A stretch of DNA of 6,016 nucleotides from JBOFEH01 sp051650265. Lineage in GTDB: Bacteria; Bacillota; Clostridia; Lachnospirales; Cellulosilyticaceae. Shown piece after piece: positions 1-5,023 of this stretch. The first letter of the stretch is position 1; the number at the start of each line of letters is the position of its first letter. A program made the translations under genes and the position numbers. The stretch is from contig JBOFIR010000026.1 of the NCBI GenBank assembly GCA_051650265.1, positions 1 through 6,016 on the forward strand, read 5' to 3'. The notes beneath the pieces were generated by a model. It worked only from the letters and a program-made list of their open reading frames with translations, was not told where the DNA came from and did not search any database.

Positions 1-679
1 CAGTAAGTGATTCCATATGTTGAACGAGTGATTTGAGTGATTTCTTGCGACCACGACATTTCTGATAAGGAATAAGTTTGCCTTCATTATTGACGTAGAG
101 CACAGGTTTAATGTTAAGAAGTGTTCCGACAAAGGCAGAGGCATGACTGATTCTACCACCACGTTCAAGGTGGAAGAGGTCGTCTACAGTAAACATATGT
201 ACAACATTAAGTTTGAGTGATTCGATTTGTGTATAAACCTCCTCTAGTGTATGACCAGTAGCTCTTAGATTGAGGGCGTGGTTTATAAGAAGGCCTACAC
301 CCCCAGAGGCTGCAAGTGTATCGATTACATAAATCGGTGCATCTGGAAACTCTTCTTGAACTTCGCTCAAAGCAATCATGCCACTATTGACTGTACCACT
401 CAGACCGGAGGAAAAACCAATATAAAGTACAGGTGTACCTTCTGATGCCCAATGGCTAAAGGCTTCCTTAAAAGTGAAAACATTGACCTGAGAAGTGGTA
501 GGCATAGCACCATTTCTAAGTTTGTTATAAAAGTCAGTATGTGAATAAGAATTCCCTAGATCATCTTTGATTTCAAGATCTTCGAAGCAGCTTGTAATAG
601 GAAATACATGAATGCCATTTTCTCTAGCAAAACTATATGGCAAATCGCAACTTGAATCTGTAGCAATAATAAAATCCAT
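1..679 (-). CDS. DegV family protein (fatty-acid-binding, FakB-like), C-terminus outside window
   Basis: The first 226 residues are visible; the frame is open to the window edge, so the C-terminal part (roughly a fifth of a typical ~280-residue DegV protein) is missing. Visible family signatures are TDSSCDLP (residues 7-14), PTTSQ (60-64), SSGLSGT (90-96), DTLAASGG (120-127), LERGGRIS (171-178) and NIKPVL (189-194). DegV/FakB proteins bind a fatty acid in the cytosol. In the best-studied cases they present it to the kinase FakA, which makes acyl-phosphate for phospholipid synthesis; PTTSQ and SSGLSG lie where the carboxylate is bound in that family. The start at 679 is supported by an AGGGGAG ribosome binding site (693-687) seven bases upstream and by the MDFIIATDSS opening typical of the family. 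It is divergent from the small Cys-rich gene. Clostridia carry several DegV paralogues, so the exact ligand and partner cannot be told. No fakA is visible. Confidence 0.95.
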   Translation of the reverse strand, partial: MDFIIATDSSCDLPYSFARENGIHVFPITSCFEDLEIKDDLGNSYSHTDFYNKLRNGAMPTTSQVNVFTFKEAFSHWASEGTPVLYIGFSSGLSGTVNSGMIALSEVQEEFPDAPIYVIDTLAASGGVGLLINHALNLRATGHTLEEVYTQIESLKLNVVHMFTVDDLFHLERGGRISHASAFVGTLLNIKPVLYVNNEGKLIPYQKCRGRKKSLKSLVQHMESLT

Positions 680-710
680 AATCAATCTCCCCTCTTATTT
701 GACTAGTATT

Positions 711-716
711 ATTATA
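711..716 (-). promoter_or_regulatory. Possible -10 box of the degV-like gene
   Basis: The minus strand reads TATAAT here, 31 bases before the degV-like ATG. No good -35 hexamer lies 16-18 bases upstream (the 17-bp position reads TACTCT), so this rests on the -10 match in a very AT-rich spacer. A second TATAAT lies on the plus strand at 718-723 and could serve the divergent small gene, also without a clear -35 box. Confidence 0.4.
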
Positions 717-815
717 CTATAATCAGATAATTTAGAGTACATAAATTTGGGAACAATGAATAATAACTGAAATTTTGTCTAAACTAATGTCAAAAAGATA
801 AGGAGATGAACGGCT

Positions 816-1010
816 ATGTACCAATATCAATGCGGCCAATGTGGCTATGATATGACAGGCATTGAAACATTTTCAAATAACATAGATTTTTTAGGGTATT
901 GTGGTTATGGTAGTGTATATCCTTGTACAGGTGGTTTTTTTAATGCCAATATGAACAATTCTATTAGATGTCCTCATTGTGGTAAGGTGGGAAACTGGAT
1001 CAAACATTAA
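816..1010 (+). CDS. Small Cys-rich, zinc-ribbon-like protein of unknown function
   Basis: This 64-residue protein has an N-terminal CGQCG knuckle (C6, C9) and a C-terminal CPHCG knuckle (C52, C55), the arrangement of a two-knuckle zinc ribbon that binds one Zn ion. The 42-residue linker is rich in Gly, Tyr, Phe and Asn and contains two further cysteines (C29, C37). There is no signal peptide or membrane segment, so it is probably cytosolic. I do not recognise a family. It is likely a real gene: a good ribosome binding site, AAGGAGATGA (800-809), ends six bases before the ATG, and an intrinsic terminator starts directly after the stop. It is transcribed away from the degV-like gene and appears monocistronic. 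Possible roles are nucleic-acid or protein binding, or metal or redox sensing, but nothing in the sequence decides between them. Confidence 0.78.
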   Translation: MYQYQCGQCGYDMTGIETFSNNIDFLGYCGYGSVYPCTGGFFNANMNNSIRCPHCGKVGNWIKH

Positions 1011-1037
1011 GGCTTCTCTTAAGAGAAGTCTTTTTTT
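1011..1037 (+). terminator. Intrinsic terminator of the small Cys-rich gene
   Basis: The hairpin begins one base after the TAA stop. GGCTTCTC (1011-1018) pairs with GAGAAGTC (1023-1030) with one G-U pair and a TTAA loop, followed by seven T (1031-1037). It isolates the small gene from the DUF3881 gene. Confidence 0.88.
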
Positions 1038-1075
1038 GTTTTGCGGTACATATAATTGCATAATAAGGAACATAC

Positions 1076-1105
1076 TTGCATGTTGTAAAATAAGTCATGT
1101 ATAAT
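1076..1105 (+). promoter_or_regulatory. Sigma-A-type promoter of the DUF3881 gene
   Basis: A -35 box TTGCAT (1076-1081) and a perfect -10 box TATAAT (1100-1105) are 18 bases apart. Transcription would begin near 1111-1113. That places the ATG at 1114 essentially at the RNA 5' end and supports the downstream start at 1147. Confidence 0.72.
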
Positions 1106-1132
1106 AGCTGTATATGGCAAGGATATCTGGAG

Positions 1133-1138
1133 AGGAGG
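1133..1138 (+). promoter_or_regulatory. Ribosome binding site that fixes the DUF3881 start at 1147
   Basis: A perfect AGGAGG lies eight bases before ATG 1147. The in-frame upstream ATG at 1114 has no comparable site, and the AGGAGG would fall inside the coding sequence if 1114 were used. The downstream ATG is therefore the start. Confidence 0.88.
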
Positions 1139-1146
1139 ATGAATAT

Positions 1147-2025
1147 ATGGAATCTCCATTAAAAGCTATAGGATTCTCACGCATTGATGAGGATTATGAT
1201 GTGGAAGACATCATATCAGATATACTAAGCAATCCGACTAAACAATCAGCGGCTAAAGTAGCAGATAATCAGATATTAGCAGAGTATGTAAGAGAGTTCG
1301 CAGAAGATACATATGTGATGGTCAGAGTAACTGTCAACAAAACAGAGAAAAAACCAAAGATCAAGGTTCAACAATGTGAGCCTTATGTCCAAGCGCGCTC
1401 GAATACAAGTGTGGAAGAAGTTGAAATTGAATGTATAGATGATGGAACTACCTATTACGTAATATGTGAAGACAAAGAGACCTCTATGCAGGTGATTTTT
1501 TGGTTACAGAATGTAGTAGACTATGTAGAGGGCAACAAAGAAGGCAAGACCTGTGCAGAAGTCAATGTGGTAGCACTTGCATCAGAAGGAACGATCATAC
1601 TACCTGTTGAAAAAGATGAAGAAGATGAGCAGCTCCAAAAAGAAGAGCGTGATAAAGTAAGAGAAATCTTAAAGCGCATGAAAGACGGCGATGAGGAAGC
1701 AAAACTGAAGCTTGATGAAGAAGAAAAAGAACTTGATGAACAACTTAAGCAACGCATGAGAGAAGAAGATTTTCTTACAATCATGAGCGGTTACTTTATC
1801 CCAACGACACTAGAAGATGCGACTTATGCGGTATTAGGTGATATCTTGGAAATTAGATCACGTAAGAATAAGCAGACCAAAGAAGACCTCTATATCTTTA
1901 CATTAAGCGTCAATGACATGACCCTTGAAGTGATGATTAATAAGAATGATTTGGTAGGTATGCCGAGTGTAGGTATGAGATTTTTGGGAACATGTTGGTT
2001 ACAAGGACGCGTAATTATGGCATAA
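1147..2025 (+). CDS. DUF3881 family protein, unknown function
   Basis: The protein has 292 residues from ATG 1147. It opens with MESPLKAIGFSRI and ends with a beta-rich region (DILEIRSRKN through GTCWLQGRVIMA). From memory this matches the opening (xxFLRAIGFS) and the ending (ILGEILDV... DLLGEPAVGRRFKGxxWLQG) of DUF3881, a family of about 290 residues in Lachnospiraceae and relatives with no assigned function. The middle holds a conserved-looking stretch, VIFWLQNVVDYVEGN (117-131), then a highly charged Glu/Lys-rich helical region (about 155-207) that may form a coiled coil. There is no signal peptide or membrane segment, so it is probably cytosolic. It is transcribed alone from its own promoter. 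No terminator lies between its stop and the tRNA gene 54 bases downstream, so its transcript may run through the tRNA to the hairpin at 2163. Family assignment is fairly sure; the role is unknown. Confidence 0.88.
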   Translation: MESPLKAIGFSRIDEDYDVEDIISDILSNPTKQSAAKVADNQILAEYVREFAEDTYVMVRVTVNKTEKKPKIKVQQCEPYVQARSNTSVEEVEIECIDDGTTYYVICEDKETSMQVIFWLQNVVDYVEGNKEGKTCAEVNVVALASEGTIILPVEKDEEDEQLQKEERDKVREILKRMKDGDEEAKLKLDEEEKELDEQLKQRMREEDFLTIMSGYFIPTTLEDATYAVLGDILEIRSRKNKQTKEDLYIFTLSVNDMTLEVMINKNDLVGMPSVGMRFLGTCWLQGRVIMA

Positions 2026-2040
2026 AGAGTCAGAATATAC

Positions 2041-2069
2041 TTGACTTAGGCAAATTGACGTAATAAGAT
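2041..2069 (+). promoter_or_regulatory. Promoter of tRNA-Arg
   Basis: TTGACT (2041-2046) and TAAGAT (2064-2069) are separated by exactly 17 bases. Initiation would fall around 2075-2077, leaving only a few nucleotides of 5' leader for RNase P to remove before the mature 5' end at 2080. The -35 box starts 16 bases after the DUF3881 stop codon. Confidence 0.72.
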
Positions 2070-2079
2070 AGAGGTAGAT

Positions 2080-2153
2080 GTTTCCGTAGCTCAGTAGGAT
2101 AGAGCGACCGCCTCCTAAGCGGTAGGCCGCTGGTTCGATTCCAGTCGGGAACG
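2080..2153 (+). tRNA. tRNA-Arg (anticodon CCU)
   Basis: A complete cloverleaf of 74 nt. The acceptor stem GTTTCCG/CGGGAAC (2080-2086 with 2146-2152) has one U-G pair. The D arm is GCTC...GAGC. The anticodon stem ACCGC/GCGGT (2107-2111 with 2119-2123) encloses loop CTCCTAA with anticodon CCT at 2114-2116. The T arm is GCTGG-TTCGATT-CCAGT and the discriminator base is G2153. It reads the codon AGG. The CCA end is not encoded (CTA follows), so it must be added by CCA-adding enzyme. It is a single tRNA with its own promoter and terminator rather than part of a cluster. Confidence 0.97.
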
Positions 2154-2162
2154 CTACACACA

Positions 2163-2210
2163 AAACAAGCCTGCAAAGTAGAATATACTTTGCAGGCTTG
2201 TTTGCGTTTT
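2163..2210. terminator. Strong hairpin terminator shared by tRNA-Arg and the convergent DEAD-box gene
   Basis: An uninterrupted 18-bp stem pairs 2163-2180 with 2186-2203 around the 5-nt loop GAATA. On the plus strand it is followed by TTT-GCG-TTTT. On the minus strand the stem ends in TTTTG. It lies between the tRNA (end 2153) and the stop of the helicase (2227), so it should act in both directions. The plus-strand U tract is interrupted, which is compensated by the long stem. Confidence 0.88.
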
Positions 2211-2226
2211 AAAGAGGCTCTTTGAT

Positions 2227-3351
2227 TTACTTTTCTTTTTTCTCTACTGGAGCAATTTTGATGTTTAACTGTTTTTCATACTCTTTGGCAACGCGCTGCT
2301 CACCTTGTGTGATGATTGAGATCGCATCGCCAGAGCGCATACCACGTGCAGTACGTCCTGCTCTATGAAGATAGTCGTGAGAACTTGGCGGAAGATCCAG
2401 GTTGAAGACATGACTAATATCTGGAATGTCTAAGCCACGTGCAGAGATATCAGATGATACAAGCACATTGATCTTACCTTTTCTAAAGTTTGCAAGTACT
2501 TGTTGACGTTGTTGTTTGGTTTGTTTGCCGTAGAGGCCACCAGCAAGTTTTTTGTGATAGAGAAGTTTGTTCAGAACAACTTCTACTTCGTGGATGTTGT
2601 TTACAAATACAAGAGACTTGGTTGCGCCTGATGTATTGAGAAGCTTACGAAGTGCATCGAATTTCTTACGTCTTTCTGAGACAACATAAGTATGTGTAAT
2701 AGCTGGATTGAGCATAGATTCTTCACATGCATTGAGTAAAAGAGGTTCTTTTGTAAAGGCTTCTGCAACTTTTACTGTATTTGGGTTCACTGTAGCAGAG
2801 AAGAGCATGATCTGTGTGTCACGTTGCATTGTCTTGATGATGGCTCTTACATCTTCAGATTGGTTCTTATCTAAAAGGTTGTCGGCTTCATCAATAACCA
2901 CTGTTTTTACAGTGTGTGAAGTAAGTTTTTTCTTTTTGATAAGGTCAAGAATACGTCCAGAAGAACCAACGATCACATGTGGTTTGTTCTTGAGATTCTT
3001 GATTTGTTTTTCCATATCCATACCGCCCATGATGATGGCTGTTGTGATGGCACGTCCAGAGTTTTGTGCAAGTAATTTGATCTGGTCATTGATCTGTACC
3101 ACAAGCTCGTGTGTAGGTGCCAAGATCATTGCTTGAGATTGCTTCAAAGAAGGATCAATCTTCTCAAAAATTGGCAGTACAAAAGCAAGTGTTTTGCCAC
3201 TGCCTGTATGTGCTTGGGCGATCAGGTCTTTACCTTCTAATGCATGTGGAATCACCAATGATTGGACAGACATTGGCGCTGTAATATCTTGTTTGCCAAG
3301 GGCAGTTACAAGGTCTTCGCTTAAGTTTAATGCTTGAAATGTATTTTCCAT
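2227..3351 (-). CDS. Short DEAD-box ATP-dependent RNA helicase (YfmL-like)
   Basis: This 374-residue protein has both RecA-like domains and nearly no C-terminal tail. Motifs in order: Q motif ending in MSVQ (Gln30), motif I AHTGSGKT (47-54), Ia APTHELV (78-84), GG (109-110), Ib SSGR (130-133), II DEAD (154-157), III SAT (185-187), IV LVFVNN (247-252), V SSDISARGLDIP (299-310) and VI HRAGRTARG (329-337). All ATPase and arginine-finger residues are present. Motifs Ia and Ib, which contact RNA, differ from the usual PTREL and TPGR. Length and layout resemble B. subtilis YfmL, a minimal helicase linked to ribosome assembly and cold growth, rather than CshA/DeaD, which carry an RNA-binding tail. 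It should unwind or remodel short RNA duplexes in the cytosol using ATP. The start has an AGGAGT ribosome binding site (3362-3357) five bases upstream. It is monocistronic. The helicase call is certain; the YfmL-like role is inferred. Confidence 0.96.
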   Translation of the reverse strand: MENTFQALNLSEDLVTALGKQDITAPMSVQSLVIPHALEGKDLIAQAHTGSGKTLAFVLPIFEKIDPSLKQSQAMILAPTHELVVQINDQIKLLAQNSGRAITTAIIMGGMDMEKQIKNLKNKPHVIVGSSGRILDLIKKKKLTSHTVKTVVIDEADNLLDKNQSEDVRAIIKTMQRDTQIMLFSATVNPNTVKVAEAFTKEPLLLNACEESMLNPAITHTYVVSERRKKFDALRKLLNTSGATKSLVFVNNIHEVEVVLNKLLYHKKLAGGLYGKQTKQQRQQVLANFRKGKINVLVSSDISARGLDIPDISHVFNLDLPPSSHDYLHRAGRTARGMRSGDAISIITQGEQRVAKEYEKQLNIKIAPVEKKEK

Positions 3352-3383
3352 AGTTTACTCCTAGTAAGTGTTTTGCTTTATAT

Positions 3384-3412
3384 AGTATAACCTTATTATT
3401 GCCAATACTCAA
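3384..3412 (-). promoter_or_regulatory. Promoter of the DEAD-box helicase gene
   Basis: On the minus strand TTGAGT (3412-3407) and TATACT (3389-3384) are 17 bases apart. Initiation near 3377 would give a 5' leader of about 25 nt, with the AGGAGT site near its end. The short leader argues against a long cold-shock-type 5' UTR. Confidence 0.7.
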
Positions 3413-3450
3413 AGAGATATTTCTAATGACTTTTATTTAATAGTTAATGA

Positions 3451-3459
3451 TGGTACAAT
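3451..3459 (+). promoter_or_regulatory. Possible extended -10 promoter of the SEC-C gene
   Basis: TGGTACAAT contains the extended -10 dinucleotide TG one base before hexamer TACAAT (3454-3459). The sequence 17 bases upstream (TTTTAT) is a poor -35 box, which extended -10 promoters tolerate. The leader to ATG 3521 would be about 55 nt. Confidence 0.55.
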
Positions 3460-3520
3460 TTTCTTACAGATAAATGAAAGATAGGGCTTTCGTAGAAGAG
3501 GTAATAAGAGAGGAAATAAG

Positions 3521-4639
3521 ATGAGTAGTGAAAAGTTAGAAACATTAGAGCGTCTATTAGGTGAGTATAAAAACAAGGAATTAGAAGCATTTGCAAGAAC
3601 TTACAAAATTAGGGGATATTCTTTTTTAGATAAAGGACAAATTGTGACAGAGGTCACTAGGTGTATACTAGAAGAGGCGACTTTGCGGTTGACGCTATTA
3701 AGTGAAGAAGAACTGCGTGCATTGGAGGAGATGTGCAATGTGAGATTTACACTTTTTGCAGACACCCATCAAGAGCTCGTGACAAAGCTTGAAGAGATTG
3801 GCTGGGTAAAGGTAGATGAGGATCAAGGTGTGGTAAGAGTGTACCTAGCCAAAGAGATCGCATCACTTTATAGCCAGATCAAAGGGCATCCTGACTTTGT
3901 GAGTGCATGTGGGCAGATGAAAAAACTAAGAATCTATCGTAATAGTTTACTTAATCTGTATGGGTTAGTAGAGATCACATGGCTAAAGCAGATTTATCAA
4001 AGAGATACTGAAACAGAAATTGATATGCGTACTTTTATCAAGGTGCTCAAGATGATGAATCAATTTTATACAGGGTGTCAGCTGATTAACTGTTATATTG
4101 TCCATGAAAGTTTGTATTGTACAGAGGCACACGATTTCGACAAATTTAGAGAGTTAGTAGGGATTTATGACTACTATGAGCCAGTGCCTGAAGTGATGGA
4201 AGCATTAGAGAATGAATTTTACTATGAAGAAAATGTAGCTTCACAAAAAGTTAAAGAATACTTGAAGAATCATTGCGCTGTGGAAAATGAAGTTGCGGAT
4301 TTTGCAGTAGCGGTTCTCAATGTACATATGAAGATTCAAGAAGATGTGAAGATGGTCAATATGTTGCAGGTCGTTGAGGAATGGTATAGATTGGGGATCC
4401 CTATTGGCGGGGTCAAACAATTAGAGGGAATGATACCGCTTGTACTTCAGATGATGAGTTGTACAAGGATGTGGCGTCTCAAAGGCCACACACCAGAAGA
4501 AGTGGGCATCAAATTGGCACCTATCGTCAGTAAAGAAGGTCGGATGACACAGGAAAAGCATGATGTAGGCAGAAATGATCCATGTCCTTGTGGGAGTGGT
4601 AAAAAATATAAGAAATGTTGCTTGAATAAAAGTGAATAA
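3521..4639 (+). CDS. SEC-C zinc-motif protein with unrecognised N-terminal region
   Basis: This protein has 372 residues. The last 22 residues hold a textbook SEC-C motif, RNDPCPCGSGKKYKKCC (351-367), in which C355, C357, C366 and C367 (or a neighbouring His/Cys) bind one zinc ion. In SecA this tail binds SecB and ribosomes; many stand-alone proteins carry it as a general docking module. The first ~50 residues (LERLLGEYKNKELEAFARTYKIRGYSFLDKGQIV) resemble the small helix-turn-helix-like nucleic-acid-binding fold at the N-terminus of Rho. That is a pattern-level impression only. The middle is mostly predicted helix, Tyr- and acid-rich, with no motif I recognise. There is no signal peptide or membrane segment. 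The ATG at 3521 follows an AGGA site (3511-3514). It is divergent from the helicase gene. No clear terminator follows before the cobalamin leader promoter. The SEC-C motif is sure; the overall role is unknown. Confidence 0.92.
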   Translation: MSSEKLETLERLLGEYKNKELEAFARTYKIRGYSFLDKGQIVTEVTRCILEEATLRLTLLSEEELRALEEMCNVRFTLFADTHQELVTKLEEIGWVKVDEDQGVVRVYLAKEIASLYSQIKGHPDFVSACGQMKKLRIYRNSLLNLYGLVEITWLKQIYQRDTETEIDMRTFIKVLKMMNQFYTGCQLINCYIVHESLYCTEAHDFDKFRELVGIYDYYEPVPEVMEALENEFYYEENVASQKVKEYLKNHCAVENEVADFAVAVLNVHMKIQEDVKMVNMLQVVEEWYRLGIPIGGVKQLEGMIPLVLQMMSCTRMWRLKGHTPEEVGIKLAPIVSKEGRMTQEKHDVGRNDPCPCGSGKKYKKCCLNKSE

Positions 4640-4650
4640 ATAGTTTAAGA

Positions 4651-4679
4651 TTGACATATATACTACTATGTGTAATCAT
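4651..4679 (+). promoter_or_regulatory. Promoter of the cobalamin riboswitch / btuF transcript
   Basis: A perfect -35 box TTGACA (4651-4656) is followed 17 bases later by AATCAT (4674-4679), preceded by the extended -10 dinucleotide TG (4671-4672). Initiation near 4686 would place the riboswitch P1 stem about 20 nt from the RNA 5' end. Confidence 0.68.
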
Positions 4680-4704
4680 AAAAAGTGACATTAACGGAAT
4701 ATGC

Positions 4705-4857
4705 ATATAAGGTGTGCGTGCACTTAATAGGGAAAGCGAAAAGCTGCAGCCCCCGCTACTGTGGATAGGGACGAAGGTGAGAGATACCACTGTAATGCTT
4801 GCATTATGGTAAGGTTCACCGGAGGAAGAACTATCAGCCAGGAGACCTACCTTGTAT
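4705..4857 (+). promoter_or_regulatory. Cobalamin riboswitch (aptamer)
   Basis: The hallmark B12 box AGCCAGGAGACCTACC lies at 4836-4851, and the conserved core CAGCCCCCGCTACTGT at 4747-4762. P1 closes the element: ATATAAGGT (4705-4713) pairs with ACCTTGTAT (4849-4857) with one G-U pair. Further helices that can be drawn are GATAG/CTATC (4764-4768 with 4831-4835), GGTGA/TCACC (4776-4780 with 4816-4820), and a long variable arm TACCA...TGGTA capped by TAATGC-TT-GCATTA (ending 4809). These peripheral arms match the large adenosylcobalamin-preferring class I rather than the compact class II. The RNA binds cobalamin and controls the downstream lipoprotein gene, presumably by terminator formation. 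P5 appears very short (AGC-GAAAA-GCT, 4735-4745). Confidence 0.95.
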
Positions 4858-4868
4858 GACTGTATCAA

Positions 4869-4918
4869 TTCTTTCGGAGGGAGAGAAGTATACGCAAACG
4901 CCGCCTCATAGTAGGTGG
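4869..4918 (+). other. Two linker hairpins between aptamer and terminator (expression platform)
   Basis: Hairpin A pairs TTCTTTC (4869-4875) with GAGAGAA (4881-4887) around loop GGAGG, with one G-U pair. Hairpin B pairs CCGCCT (4901-4906) with AGGTGG (4913-4918), with one G-U pair. Hairpin A is where the kissing-loop hairpin (P13) of cobalamin riboswitches usually sits. GAGAG (4881-4885) could also pair with CTCTC (4940-4944) of the terminator 5' arm, which would be a weak 5-bp antiterminator. The pairing is visible; the functional assignment is inferred. Confidence 0.5.
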
Positions 4919-4934
4919 ACTATTTGTAGTATCC

Positions 4935-4970
4935 AAAACCTCTCACAAGATATGTGAAGAGGTTTTTTTT
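4935..4970 (+). terminator. Riboswitch-controlled intrinsic terminator
   Basis: AAAACCTCT-CACA (4935-4947) pairs with TGTG-AGAGGTTTT (4953-4966) with one bulged A (4957) and the 5-nt loop AGATA, followed by a run of eight T (4963-4970). It lies between the cobalamin aptamer and the btuF-like gene, 54 bases before its ATG. This is the normal off-switch: ligand-bound aptamer should favour this hairpin and stop transcription. Confidence 0.9.
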
Positions 4971-5023
4971 ATGGGTTTCGTTAAAGTCATGCTGCAGCTC
5001 ACTTTAAAAAATAGGAGGCAGGT

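Noticed and set aside
891..1073. 60-codon minus-strand frame over the small Cys-rich gene and its terminator
   Set aside because: It would run through the intrinsic terminator hairpin, has no convincing ribosome binding site, and shows no motif.
1521..1784. Ser-rich 87-codon minus-strand frame inside the DUF3881 gene
   Set aside because: The poly-Ser composition is simply the reverse complement of the Glu/Lys-rich coding region (GAA/GAG/AAG read as TTC/CTC/CTT and TCT/TCA in shifted frame). There is no independent support.
2028..2046. AGTCA...TGACT inverted repeat after the DUF3881 stop, considered as a terminator
   Set aside because: The stem is only 5-6 bp with a 9-nt AT-rich loop and no U tract. 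The right arm is better explained as the -35 box of the tRNA promoter.
2708..3136. 142-codon open frame on the plus strand inside the helicase gene
   Set aside because: It is fully antisense to the conserved helicase core, has a Ser/Phe/Cys/Met-rich composition typical of antisense frames, and has no ribosome binding site or known motif.
3476..3491. GAAAG...CTTTC short hairpin in the SEC-C gene leader
   Set aside because: A 5-bp stem is common by chance in AT-rich leaders. There is no U tract and no match to a known regulatory RNA.
4527..4868. 113-codon minus-strand frame across the end of the SEC-C gene and the riboswitch
   Set aside because: It overlaps the riboswitch aptamer and a well-supported gene on the opposite strand, has no family resemblance, and its length follows from the low density of stops there.
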